DNA from: a virus
IMG/VR virus record: IMGVR_UViG_3300037070_001046
Coordinates: 1-27,514 of that record
Reading direction: 5' to 3' (one strand)
Length of the DNA: 27,514 nt
Shown here: one piece after another, positions 14,336 to 22,694 of the stretch
Layout of the letters: each line of letters begins with the position of its first letter
How positions within the stretch are numbered: the first letter of the stretch is position 1
Notes under the pieces: model-generated
What the model was told of the DNA's origin: nothing
Database searches by the model: none
Seen by the model: the letters and a program-made list of their open reading frames with translations, nothing else
Made by a program: the position numbers and the translations under genes

Positions 14336-16072
14336 ATGGAAGAAAAGCTACAGCAGCTTATTGAAATGCTGGACGATCCCGAGATTAGTGAAACCGTTAA
14401 AGATACGGTTCGGGCGTCTATCCGAGAACTTAATAGCGGCGGCTTCAAGGCAGCCCTAGAAAAGAACTCTGTATATTTAGCGCGTAACGACCTTGATGTA
14501 TTTGCCGAGGTCGTTTTTGGCGTTGTACCAGCAACGCATCACAAGGAAATGACGCGAGTGTTGATGGATGATTCTATTAAGAACGTCCTTATCGTTGCTC
14601 CACCCGGCCATGCGAAGTCCACTTATGTATCTCAGGTGTTTCCTGCGTGGTATATGGGTAAGCATCCCAACCGGGCTATCCAGCTTATTTCCAGTTCTTC
14701 TAGTCAGTCTTCGAAGCTGTCTTCTTCTGTGCGTTCCGTTGTTGGAAACAGCCCGGAATACAAGAAAGTGTTCCCCGAACTAGAGCCGGACGACGCTGAT
14801 GGTGGTATGGGTTGGACGAGAGATATGCTTTATATCAGAAATCGTACTCCCGGTAACAAAGATCCGAACTTGCTTGCAGCCGGTGTAGATTCTACTACCG
14901 TTCTAGGTTCCCGATCCGATTTAACGATTGTGGACGACCCGACCACGCAGCAGCAGGCCGCGTCACCCGGAGAATTGATCAAGCAGAAGGAATGGTTTAG
15001 GGATACGCTTCTAACCCGACTGCGACCCGGTGGCCGAATGGTCGTCGTATTGACCCGTTGGCACGAAAATGACCTTGCAGCCATGCTTGTTCGGGATTTG
15101 GGCTTTACTGTTATCCATATGCCTGCGATGGGTGAGGATGAAGAAGGCGCAAACATTGATTTTATCCCCGGTATGCGTATTGACAGCGCAAAGGGCTGGG
15201 ATATGGACAACTTGCCCGAGAATATTCAGTTCGAGCTTGAAGAATACTATGCAAGAGCTACCGCCGAGGGTTTCAGGGCTGAGATTACAAAATCTGTGGC
15301 CTATAATCGCCCGTGTGTAAGAAAGTGGCTTCACCCTGACCGTGATAAGGCTCTTTGGCCCGGTGAACACGACATTGAAGCACTAGAATACTATCAGGAA
15401 GTGCGTCTAGGGCCGATTAGATTCCGTTTGGTCTATCAGGGCGACCCAACCGGCGTGACGGGCGACATTTTCAAGAGAGAGTGGTTCCGATACTACGGCG
15501 AGGGACAAGAAAAGACCCGAATTCCCGAAGATGCGACCTATTTCCAGTCTGTCGATGTTGCTACGAGTACAAAGGCTCGCTCGGACTTCTTTGTTATTGC
15601 TACAGTAGCCCTTGATAGAGAGGGAAACTACTATGTTGTTAACATTGTGAGGGAAAAGCTTATGGCCCCCGAGCAGCGTGAGCTTGTTAAACAGAATTAC
15701 CTACATCATCCCAAGACTGTCTGGGTTCTAATCGAAACAGTAGCTTATCAGTTGGCTCTATTTCAGGAATTGAGTAAGATGAACGTCCCTTGTAGGACGT
15801 ATCGACCTAGGAATAAGAAGGAAGACCGAGCTATTTCTGCTTCGGCCGTCTTTTCTGCTAGAAGGGTCTATCTTCCCGTCGAGGCTGAGTGGCTAAATGA
15901 GTTCCGTGACGAGTTTACCTCTTTCCCAAGAGGGCGACACGACGACCAAATCGACGCTATTTCCTCTCTATTTGAGGAATTGGCAACAAACTGGAATCCG
16001 TTCCCCAAGGCAATGGATATTGGATTTGGTATGGACGAAGATGACGAGATAGACGTGGACGTATTCTTCTAA
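14336..16072 (+). CDS. Large terminase subunit (packaging ATPase and nuclease)
   Basis: The 578-residue protein has the ATPase Walker A APPGHAKST (88-96), a Walker B-like LTIVDDP (196-202), and coupling motif VVVLTRWHEND (237-246). The RNase H-fold nuclease follows, with acidic residues D407 (QSVDVAT), E467 (VLIETVA) and D536/D537/D540 (RHDDQIDA). It translocates DNA into the prohead and cuts the concatemer. GDIFKREWFRYY before the nuclease is a common family motif. The C-terminus ends in a short acidic tail, DEDDEIDVDVFF. It starts nine bases after the small-terminase stop without a strong Shine-Dalgarno, so it may rely on coupling. Confidence 0.95.
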   Translation: MEEKLQQLIEMLDDPEISETVKDTVRASIRELNSGGFKAALEKNSVYLARNDLDVFAEVVFGVVPATHHKEMTRVLMDDSIKNVLIVAPPGHAKSTYVSQVFPAWYMGKHPNRAIQLISSSSSQSSKLSSSVRSVVGNSPEYKKVFPELEPDDADGGMGWTRDMLYIRNRTPGNKDPNLLAAGVDSTTVLGSRSDLTIVDDPTTQQQAASPGELIKQKEWFRDTLLTRLRPGGRMVVVLTRWHENDLAAMLVRDLGFTVIHMPAMGEDEEGANIDFIPGMRIDSAKGWDMDNLPENIQFELEEYYARATAEGFRAEITKSVAYNRPCVRKWLHPDRDKALWPGEHDIEALEYYQEVRLGPIRFRLVYQGDPTGVTGDIFKREWFRYYGEGQEKTRIPEDATYFQSVDVATSTKARSDFFVIATVALDREGNYYVVNIVREKLMAPEQRELVKQNYLHHPKTVWVLIETVAYQLALFQELSKMNVPCRTYRPRNKKEDRAISASAVFSARRVYLPVEAEWLNEFRDEFTSFPRGRHDDQIDAISSLFEELATNWNPFPKAMDIGFGMDEDDEIDVDVFF

Positions 16073-16084
16073 CCATGCTATAAT
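16056..16084 (+). promoter_or_regulatory. Promoter of the portal gene
   Basis: TGGACG (16056-16061, four of six), 17-base spacer, consensus TATAAT (16079-16084) with TG at 16076-16077. The -35 lies inside the 3' end of the terminase gene. Predicted transcript start is near 16091, giving a 21-base leader with AGGA seven bases before the portal ATG. Confidence 0.65.
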
Positions 16085-16091
16085 CTAGCAT
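16075..16091. repeat. Inverted repeat across the portal promoter -10
   Basis: ATGCTA (16075-16080) and TAGCAT (16086-16091) are perfect inverted arms with a 5-base centre. The -10 hexamer lies across the left arm and the centre. A ten-base palindrome CCTAATTAGG (16094-16103) follows. Position suits a control site. Confidence 0.4.
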
Positions 16092-16111
16092 AACCTAATT
16101 AGGAATCCTTA

Positions 16112-18088
16112 ATGGCTGATATTGACGATGATGACGAGAAGGTAATCAAGCCTTTTATCCTTGACCTAGGCGACTGTTTTGTTTCAGGCGCACAGGCACG
16201 ACAGGGTAATGCCGTCGATCTGGACAACATAGGTGAGAAAAGCGCACAGCCTGTAACTGCGGGTACTCCTGTCGATCCTTCTGAGACTGAAATGGATCGC
16301 CGTTATGAGGTTCTAGAAAAGTCCGGGTCGTATGCGATGTATTACGACTTTGATGCAGAACACGTCCATGAGCCGCCTTATCCTCTAGATAAGCTTGCCA
16401 ACTTGAATGAAATCTCGATGATTCGTCAGGCGTGTATTACTGCTATTGCCCAGAATGTTGTCGGACTTGGATATAAGATCACTAAAATTGATCCCAAGGA
16501 AGGCGAAGCTGACTCCGATCAGATTGCCGACGACATTGTAGAGCTATTTGAAGACTGGTCTACCCGAGATAACTCTACCTTTACCGAGCTTATGTATAAG
16601 GTAGTTTATGATGTAGAATCTACCGGCAACGGCTACATTGAAGTGTCTCGAAAGATGAATGGCGAGATTGACGGTTGGTGGCATGTGCCCGCGCCGTCTG
16701 TTCGTGTATTGAAGAGCCAGTATACCGATACCGACCGACAGAAGAATGAGCCTACTCGACCCTCTTATGTACAGTTAAAGGGTGGCGACAGGGTTCAGTT
16801 CTACCGTTTTGGTGATAAGGTTGAGTTTGACGAAGAGGGACAGCACCATTACCGAGAGGGTGCAGACCGTTACGTTAATGAAATCATTCACTTTATGATT
16901 TACAGCCCTAAGTCTCCGTACTACGGTGCGCCTAGAGACATTGCCGGTATTCTTTCTATTGCCGGTGACGAAATGGCTCGTAACCATAACATTAAGTATT
17001 TCAATAACGGTGCTACTCCTGAGCTTGCCTTGATTTTCGAGGTTGATAAGGCTGCCATCCCAACGATTGCGGGCGATCAGCCGGTCAAGATTAATATTCC
17101 TGAGAATGTTAAGCGTCAAATCTTGGAGCATTTTAGAAAGAACCTATCTTCTCCGACCTTTGAGCCTGCCCTTTTCTACTTGCCTGCGGGTGTAACAGTA
17201 AGGGTCGAGCGACTGTCTAGAGGACAGACCGATTCTGGTTGGACTAAGTTCCGTGACGCTAACCGAGCCGAGATTAGAAATATCTTTAGGGTTCCTCCGA
17301 TTGTTTTGGGTGATTCTGATGCAGGAAACTATGCTTCCGCGTCAGTTCAGAAGCAAAACTTCTTGGAGCAGGTAATTGTTCCTGCCCAAAACACTTTACA
17401 GCAGAAGCTAATGAATCTTATTTGGCCTGAGCTTGTAATGATTAAGCCTGCCACCGTACCTCCCGTCGTTGATGAAAACGGCGAAATGAGTGTGCCGCCA
17501 CAGAATAAGGTAGCTCCCGAAGAGGGTACCGGCGTCAATAAGAGAGTATGGGTTCTACAGTTTAACCAGATGCGTGTTTACGATAAGACCGTGGATGCTC
17601 AGAACGATAATATCTACGGTGGTCTTGGAGTTAAGACTATTAACGAAATGCGACGTGGTATTGGCCTTAAGCCGTTTGAAGACGGAGATAAGGCACCCGC
17701 TCCACCGAAGGGTGAGAACGGGGATACTGTGGGCGCAAGACACCCGGCTCCCGGTGACATTCGGGGTCTGAGGCTTGTAGACGGCTCTGGACGGACGGAG
17801 AATGGCGCAATCAATACGCCGCAGCCTCGTCGTGTCTTGGAGAATGGTGTCCCTGTTCCAGCGAACGCTTCGACTGTCGGACAACCCGGCGCGTCTTACA
17901 TGGGTAAGCGTGATGACGAGTTTGAAGACGAGAACGAAAACGAGAATGAGATTGAAATTCAGATCATCGGTCTAGAAGATGCAACCCCGGAAGACCTTGA
18001 ATTTGATTCTGAGGCGTATCTAAAGAAGATCGAAGACGGCTTCAATACTTATATCGACCCGAATGCAGGGTACAACGACACGGAATAG
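16112..18088 (+). CDS. Portal protein
   Basis: This 658-residue protein carries the hallmark of HK97-type portals near residues 385-420: an arginine-rich helix followed by FRVPPIVLGDSDAGNYAS and a helical stem with NFLEQVIVPAQNTL. Portals form the dodecameric ring at one prohead vertex through which DNA enters and to which the neck attaches. The N-terminus is acidic and probably flexible. The C-terminal 130 residues are a Pro/Gly/Asn/Glu-rich extension with an acidic ENENE stretch. Residues 305-368 are duplicated as a separate small gene at 11060. It has its own promoter and follows the large terminase, as is usual for packaging operons. Confidence 0.93.
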   Translation: MADIDDDDEKVIKPFILDLGDCFVSGAQARQGNAVDLDNIGEKSAQPVTAGTPVDPSETEMDRRYEVLEKSGSYAMYYDFDAEHVHEPPYPLDKLANLNEISMIRQACITAIAQNVVGLGYKITKIDPKEGEADSDQIADDIVELFEDWSTRDNSTFTELMYKVVYDVESTGNGYIEVSRKMNGEIDGWWHVPAPSVRVLKSQYTDTDRQKNEPTRPSYVQLKGGDRVQFYRFGDKVEFDEEGQHHYREGADRYVNEIIHFMIYSPKSPYYGAPRDIAGILSIAGDEMARNHNIKYFNNGATPELALIFEVDKAAIPTIAGDQPVKINIPENVKRQILEHFRKNLSSPTFEPALFYLPAGVTVRVERLSRGQTDSGWTKFRDANRAEIRNIFRVPPIVLGDSDAGNYASASVQKQNFLEQVIVPAQNTLQQKLMNLIWPELVMIKPATVPPVVDENGEMSVPPQNKVAPEEGTGVNKRVWVLQFNQMRVYDKTVDAQNDNIYGGLGVKTINEMRRGIGLKPFEDGDKAPAPPKGENGDTVGARHPAPGDIRGLRLVDGSGRTENGAINTPQPRRVLENGVPVPANASTVGQPGASYMGKRDDEFEDENENENEIEIQIIGLEDATPEDLEFDSEAYLKKIEDGFNTYIDPNAGYNDTE

Positions 18089-18090
18089 TC

Positions 18091-18122
18091 TTGACAAAAT
18101 TGGCTGAATAAAGTGATACAAT
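18091..18122 (+). promoter_or_regulatory. Promoter of the appendage genes
   Basis: A consensus TTGACA (18091-18096) begins two bases after the portal stop. The -10 is either TACAAT at 18117-18122 with TG at 18114-18115 (spacer 20) or GATACA at 18115-18120 (spacer 18). The leader carries GGGGAA just before the ATG at 18155 and a small palindrome, ATACGTAT (18135-18142). Confidence 0.6.
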
Positions 18123-18154
18123 AGAAGTAGTTCTATACGTATGCGGGGAAGCCA

Positions 18155-19309
18155 ATGAGTAGAGACACAACCTTTGTGATCGGCACAATTGTCCGTGCCG
18201 AATACCTGAATGCTGATCAGGAAGTAGATACCGGCCTTACTTGGGGTCTTCGTTTGGCCCAAGACGGCGTGGGTGGACTTGTCACGCGCCCTGCTGGTAC
18301 CGACCAGACTTCTACCGCTATTATTGGTGGTAAGCGTGCGTGGAAGAACACGGACAGTGACCCGGCTACTCCTACCGGCGCGGCTGGTCAGCGGGTTCTA
18401 TGGGCGACCACTTGGGGACCGCCAACTCCAACATTCCCTACCGGAACAGGTATTCTTCCTGATTACATGCTTGAAGTGCATGATGTTGGTGACGTTCCTC
18501 TAACACCTTATTACCGTATTCTAGGTACAACTGAGTGGAATGGCACCCAGAATAGGCAGGTCCGACTAACAAATGGTGTCGAGGCCGACGCCTTCCAGTA
18601 CAATTCTTTTGTATTGCACACTGTTACATCAGCTATTGATGCAAACAACGCGATGACCCTTGCCGCGTATACCGCGCAGGACGATGCTAACGCACACCTA
18701 TTTACTGTAGGTGTAGACAACGGCACCGAAGTAGATAGACGCTACTGGATTTCATCTAGAGGCGTGACTGCTTATACCCCTGTTAACATGACAGATGTAA
18801 TTCTAAGAACCAATGTCTCAGACCTTGGTGGAATTATGGTATCAACGGACCCAGATACGTTTAGCTTTACTGGATACGGTCTACATGCGTGGGGCGATGG
18901 AACATTTGCTCAGGATACTTTCCTAGAGCGTTCAGGTGTGGGTACCCTAAAGATTTCTGGTCTTCCGGGAGCAGATGCCACCCTTGATCTTACTCATATT
19001 CAGAACAGTACCGCACTTGGAAACACTTGGGTTAACTTCTTAAGTGATATTAATATGTATCCCGGTCAGGTTCTTCGTTACGACGGTGATCCTTTTGGGT
19101 CTATTCACCTAGCAGACGCAGCAAACGTAGCTCACCTAGGGGATGATCCCTACGGAAATCCAGAAACCTTTATCGGAGACAAGACATTTGACAGCGACAC
19201 CGTATTTAATGGCGAAGTTGTGATGACGAATGATCTTTCGTCTATTGAAATCAGCAACGGTAAGCGATCTAGAATCGCTACCCGAGCGTTCACGACGTTT
19301 ATGATGTAA
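18155..19309 (+). CDS. Virion appendage / tail-fibre-like protein
   Basis: The 384-residue product is rich in Gly, Thr, Asp and Asn with short beta-strand patterns and lacks enzyme motifs. The N-terminal part reads GTIVRAEYLNADQEV, a docking-like start. The C-terminal part (DADAANVAHLGDDP-like stretches and FIGDKTFDSDTVFNGEV) resembles the beta-structured stems that precede fibre repeats. It is the first of five adjacent appendage-type genes and has a strong GGGGAA Shine-Dalgarno. It is probably a base or adaptor to which the following fibre proteins attach. Family not recognised with certainty. Confidence 0.65.
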   Translation: MSRDTTFVIGTIVRAEYLNADQEVDTGLTWGLRLAQDGVGGLVTRPAGTDQTSTAIIGGKRAWKNTDSDPATPTGAAGQRVLWATTWGPPTPTFPTGTGILPDYMLEVHDVGDVPLTPYYRILGTTEWNGTQNRQVRLTNGVEADAFQYNSFVLHTVTSAIDANNAMTLAAYTAQDDANAHLFTVGVDNGTEVDRRYWISSRGVTAYTPVNMTDVILRTNVSDLGGIMVSTDPDTFSFTGYGLHAWGDGTFAQDTFLERSGVGTLKISGLPGADATLDLTHIQNSTALGNTWVNFLSDINMYPGQVLRYDGDPFGSIHLADAANVAHLGDDPYGNPETFIGDKTFDSDTVFNGEVVMTNDLSSIEISNGKRSRIATRAFTTFMM

Positions 19310-19319
19310 GGGATTATTT

Positions 19320-20309
19320 ATGAGTTGGTCATTTTTCACAAAAGAGGGCGTAGAAAAGATCGGTGAGTTTGGCATTGTCGGACTAACTGGTGGTGACGCT
19401 GATACCCTAGACGGGCTTGATAGTTCTCAGTATTGGAAGAAGTCTGAGGTAATTGCTGCGGATACCCTTGAAGGGTATGGATCGGCAGATTTTGTTATGA
19501 TTACCGGAGATACCATGACCGGAGCATTAATTCTGTCTGGTTCCCCAACTATCCCAACCCATGCGGCAAACAAAAGTTATGTTGACGCTCAGGCTGCCCT
19601 TAAGCTTAATCTAACGGGTGGAACGCTAACTGGACCTTTAAATCTTCCTGTAGCCGACCCCGTTAACCCGACACACGCCGCTCATAAGTCGTATGTAGAT
19701 TTCCAAATTGGGGCGACCGTCGCCGTCGCGGGAGACACGATGACGGGAACCTTGTTACTAGCAGGAACCCCGCCTCCGGGTCTAGGTGCAGTTCCTCGAA
19801 ACTATGTTGACGCAACTTTCTTACCTATTGCGGGAGGAACACTAACCGGACAAATTACACAGGCTGCTTCACCTACTTCTGGAACACACTTAGTAAATAG
19901 AAACTATGTTGACGGAGAAGTTAATACTCTAGAAACGTATGTTGATGATCAAGATGACGCAATTTATGACTATGTAAATGATCAAATTGCCCTTGTCACG
20001 TCTGGTGCTTCCGGGACTACCCTAACGTCTATTGATAATACTGATAGCCCGTACCTAGTATCCAACACGGACTCAGTAATTTTGTGTACTTCTACAGCAG
20101 GTGTCATTACAGTCCTTCTACCTTCTGGCGCACCTACAGGTAAGATTTATACGATTAAAGACGCAGCAGGAAATGCTGATACTAATAATATTACAATTCA
20201 GGGCGGCGGCGGTGAGCTTGTAGACGGCGTAGCTTCTTATCTTCTAGATACACCTAGAGAATGGGCTGTTGTTGTGTTCGATGGAACGAATTGGCAGGTA
20301 ATTGGATAA
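19320..20309 (+). CDS. Tail fibre protein with four fibre repeats
   Basis: The 329-residue product begins MSWSFFTKEGVEKIGE, has the common fibre sequence DADTLDGLDSSQYW (26-39), and then four copies of a repeat of about 28-38 residues. Each repeat opens with (G/A)GxTLTG or GDTMTG and ends in a (K/N)xYVD motif (residues 62-89, 99-128, 137-164, 171-198). A coiled stretch with YVDDQDDAIYDYV follows, then a beta-rich C-terminal domain of about 100 residues. Such repeats form trimeric shafts in phage fibres. AAGGGA precedes the start. The stop overlaps the next gene's start by one base, so the two are probably made in fixed ratio. Confidence 0.85.
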   Translation: MSWSFFTKEGVEKIGEFGIVGLTGGDADTLDGLDSSQYWKKSEVIAADTLEGYGSADFVMITGDTMTGALILSGSPTIPTHAANKSYVDAQAALKLNLTGGTLTGPLNLPVADPVNPTHAAHKSYVDFQIGATVAVAGDTMTGTLLLAGTPPPGLGAVPRNYVDATFLPIAGGTLTGQITQAASPTSGTHLVNRNYVDGEVNTLETYVDDQDDAIYDYVNDQIALVTSGASGTTLTSIDNTDSPYLVSNTDSVILCTSTAGVITVLLPSGAPTGKIYTIKDAAGNADTNNITIQGGGGELVDGVASYLLDTPREWAVVVFDGTNWQVIG

Positions 20310-21133
20310 TGGGTTTTTCTAAAACAGCTATTAAGAATGAGGTTGCTTCACCAGTTGGCACGCTTGTAGCGTTTGGTGGCGTTACTGCGCCTACAAATTA
20401 CCTTATTTGTACTGGACAGCTTCTAAATAAGATTACATACTCTGAACTGTTTGCTGTTATTGGACACAGATATAATGGCGGCGTTGATCCGGGCAGCAAT
20501 CAGTTTAGGCTTCCCGCAAATGGTCGCGTCTTTATTGGACAGGATACAGGACAGACCGAGTTTGATACTGTGGGAGAAACAGGTGGAGCCAAGACGCACT
20601 TACTTACAGTAGCGCAGCTTCCGTCACATGATCATGGTGCCCTTACTGGAAACGATAATGTAGACCACTCCCATTCAGGTACTACTTCTACTGTTTCTTC
20701 CGACCATACACACTCTGGTACCACCGCAGATATTAACCAGAACCATACACACTCTGGTTCAACAGGTGGTATTAGTGCAAACCACACACATACTCCTGCT
20801 ACTGGCGGTAGCTTCCAGTATTCTAATGGATCAAATATTTCGACTCCCAGCGGTTCATTCTATACCTTTGTAGGAATGTCTGCAAATGGTCAGTCTGGTA
20901 CAACAAGCTTTGTATCCTCTGACCACGGGCACGCATTTACTACAGGTACAGTATCTAGTGGTCACACACACGGCTTTGGTACAGGCGGTATTAGCGCAAA
21001 CCACACCCATACTATTACTACGGGTGGACGTTCTGCATTCCACCAGCACGCTATTACTGCTCAGGGTGGCGGCACAGCACATAACAATTTGCAGCCGTAT
21101 CAGGTTGTTACGTTCATCATTAGGTATCAATAA
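20309..21133 (+). CDS. Tail-collar-domain fibre tip with two His-x-His arrays
   Basis: Starting at ATG 20309 (TAATG overlap), the 274-residue protein has an N-terminal tail collar domain (PVGTLVAFGG, YSELFAVIGHRYNGG, NQFRLPANGRVFIGQD; about 15-80). HxH motifs follow at residues 107, 120, 133, 146 and 159, and again at 206, 219, 232 and 245, each exactly 13 residues apart, with a Gly/Ser-rich insert between the two groups. In T4 gp37, HxH motifs in a trimer bind a line of iron ions and form a stiff needle, and the same is inferred here. The end (NNLQPYQVVTFIIRYQ) matches the usual fibre terminus. It is likely a receptor-binding tip. Confidence 0.88.
   Translation: MGFSKTAIKNEVASPVGTLVAFGGVTAPTNYLICTGQLLNKITYSELFAVIGHRYNGGVDPGSNQFRLPANGRVFIGQDTGQTEFDTVGETGGAKTHLLTVAQLPSHDHGALTGNDNVDHSHSGTTSTVSSDHTHSGTTADINQNHTHSGSTGGISANHTHTPATGGSFQYSNGSNISTPSGSFYTFVGMSANGQSGTTSFVSSDHGHAFTTGTVSSGHTHGFGTGGISANHTHTITTGGRSAFHQHAITAQGGGTAHNNLQPYQVVTFIIRYQ
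20627..21049 (+). repeat. 39-bp coding repeat encoding His-x-His needle units
   Basis: Nine units, five at about 20627-20790 and four at 20924-21049, each with a HxH pair every 39 bases. It is a coding repeat inside a tail-fibre gene and not a CRISPR or noncoding array, since the units differ in sequence while keeping the protein motif. Confidence 0.75.
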
Positions 21134-21142
21134 ACAAAATAC

Positions 21143-21150
21143 GGTATACT
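21143..21150 (+). promoter_or_regulatory. Probable promoter before the second fibre set
   Basis: A -10 TATACT (21145-21150) preceded by CGG, in the 42-base gap after the fibre tip gene. No fair -35 is seen. Transcript start would be near 21157, 19 bases before the ATG at 21176. Two tandem copies of CTAGGTAA (21151-21166) follow directly, and AAGGAA lies about five bases before the ATG. Confidence 0.5.
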
Positions 21151-21175
21151 CTAGGTAACTAGGTAAGGAATACTT

Positions 21176-21490
21176 ATGTACGAAGACTATAAAAGATTAA
21201 CTCTTACAACTTCTACGTTGCCGACCGCGCAAACTGTTTTGTACACGGCACCGGCCAATAGTAGTGTCATTATTAAGCATATTCTTGTTAATAATAACAA
21301 TACCACTATTAATAGAAATGCGTCCCTTTGGCACGGCACGGCTAGGGTTTTGCCTACCGCTACTATTGATGCTGGTGGTTGGGGTGAATTCGAGGGCACA
21401 ATTATCTTGAATGCAGGAGAGACACTTTCTGGACAAGTAGACGCGGGGACTGACGTACAGATTGTAGTGTACGCTTTGGAGGTTTCCTAA
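21176..21490 (+). CDS. Small beta-rich virion protein
   Basis: The 104-residue product has a repeated strand pattern (TVLYTAPANSSVIIKHILV, DAGGWGEFEGTIILNAGE, QIVVYALEV) with no Cys. This suggests a small jelly-roll or beta-sandwich, like neck or fibre-attachment proteins. Its stop overlaps the next gene's ATG by one base. It has its own promoter with the tandem CTAGGTAA repeat. The family is not named; function as a virion component is inferred from context. Confidence 0.6.
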   Translation: MYEDYKRLTLTTSTLPTAQTVLYTAPANSSVIIKHILVNNNNTTINRNASLWHGTARVLPTATIDAGGWGEFEGTIILNAGETLSGQVDAGTDVQIVVYALEVS

Positions 21491-22413
21491 TGCCGTGGTA
21501 TTTCTATAAAAGAAACGGTTCCCAGAAAATTGAGAGGCGTGACGACGACCAGCCGGGTATTATTAAGCTAACCGCAGTTGGCCCATCCTTAACGGCAGGA
21601 ACCGAAGCCGAAGCCAAGAGTTATGGTGCTGGGTATTTGTATTGTAATGGTGCGGCTGTCTTAATCACCGAGTTTACTGATCTATATAATGCCTTTGGTG
21701 CAACGGATAAGTTTAAAGGCTCAAATCCTGTTATTGCCGGTCGATTTTATTTACCAGACTACAGGGACCGTTTACCTATTGGTAGTGGCACCGGCGTATC
21801 TATGGCCTCTAGGGGTGGTAGCCACGTATGGCAGTTCGATATTCCTGCTCATAAGCATCCTATGCCCCATAATCACACAGTAAATGCTCATAACCACCGT
21901 TTTGAGCATACGCATGGCATGAGAGGGCATTCACACACTATTGACCATTCTCACTCACAGGCTGCTGCGCTTATTGGTACGCAGCAGGGGTCAACAGGTG
22001 CAGGAGATTTCCAGAGAATTCAGTCATTGAGCGATTTGGCAGGGTCACACGGAGGCCATGCTGCCCCAGATGTTCGAGGAAATCATCAACATCGCATTTG
22101 GGATGCGGCAGATAATCCTACTGATACAATTCCTGCCTTTTCTAGAAGCCAGCATACCCATCTTGTAACTGTTCCTGCAATTAATTTTTCAACAGCAGCA
22201 AGTTCGGGAGCAGCAGCATGGGACGGTGCAAATTCACAGTCTGATGGAGTTTCTGGTTCATCAAGCGGATCAAACCCCTTTACAGAAAATGCTTCTCCAA
22301 CAACTGTAGCCGATCCAGCCCTTGAAACAGGCAATAATACGGGCACGATGACTACTACACCTATTACTCAGCGGCCTGCTCACCAGACCTGTAACTTTAT
22401 TATCAAGATTTAG
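21490..22413 (+). CDS. Second tail-collar fibre with dense His-x-His cluster
   Basis: The 307-residue product begins MPWYFYKRNGSQKIER, similar in pattern to the start of the protein at 19320. A collar-like region follows (YLYCNGAAVLITEFTDLYNAFG, FYLPDYRDRLPIGSG), then HxH motifs at 121, 127, 134, 140, 147 and 153, alternately 6 and 7 residues apart, twice the density of the neighbouring fibre. Further HxH pairs occur at 199 and 222. The C-terminus is Ser/Gly-rich and ends CNFIIKI. It is probably a second receptor-binding tip with metal-stabilised needle. Two collar proteins side by side suggest either alternate tips or two parts of one fibre. Confidence 0.85.
   Translation: MPWYFYKRNGSQKIERRDDDQPGIIKLTAVGPSLTAGTEAEAKSYGAGYLYCNGAAVLITEFTDLYNAFGATDKFKGSNPVIAGRFYLPDYRDRLPIGSGTGVSMASRGGSHVWQFDIPAHKHPMPHNHTVNAHNHRFEHTHGMRGHSHTIDHSHSQAAALIGTQQGSTGAGDFQRIQSLSDLAGSHGGHAAPDVRGNHQHRIWDAADNPTDTIPAFSRSQHTHLVTVPAINFSTAASSGAAAWDGANSQSDGVSGSSSGSNPFTENASPTTVADPALETGNNTGTMTTTPITQRPAHQTCNFIIKI
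21850..21954 (+). repeat. Coding cluster of His-x-His units with 6/7-residue spacing
   Basis: Six HxH pairs at alternate spacings of six and seven residues (13 residues per two). It lies inside the second collar gene and is a protein-level motif, not a perfect DNA repeat. Confidence 0.7.
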
Positions 22414-22421
22414 GACGATAT

Positions 22422-22667
22422 ATGTATAGCAATGATGAACGACTACCTATGTCAGAACAGCTTGAAAAGGCTTACCATAATGGCGAGCATGGAAAGTTCC
22501 GTCGTGTGAAGGGTAAGAACGTATTTATCCGTTCTAAGGACAAGAAGGTAGTAAAAGGACCGGACAAACTAAAAGGTAAGCGTCTAATTATGAAATTAGA
22601 TTCTAATACCGATTCTGTGGTAAACTCTACACAGGGGGAATTGGGCCGATTGCAGCCCAACCAGTAA
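22422..22667 (+). CDS. Small basic protein of unknown function
   Basis: An 81-residue, Lys/Arg-rich product with a strand-like centre (KGKNVFIRSKDKKVVKGP, then KLKGKRLI). A comparable sequence, VFVETKGGK followed by VV and LKGK, lies near the N-terminus of the next gene's product, so the two may share a small domain. No cysteines or membrane segment. AGGACG precedes the ATG. It could bind DNA or another virion protein; family unknown. Confidence 0.65.
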   Translation: MYSNDERLPMSEQLEKAYHNGEHGKFRRVKGKNVFIRSKDKKVVKGPDKLKGKRLIMKLDSNTDSVVNSTQGELGRLQPNQ

Positions 22668-22694
22668 AGATGTTCGGAACGGTTGCTGTGCATA

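Noticed and set aside
20627-21049. Regular 39-bp repeat, at first glance CRISPR-like
   Set aside because: It is in frame, codes for HxH needle units of a fibre, the units are imperfect, and there are no unique spacers.
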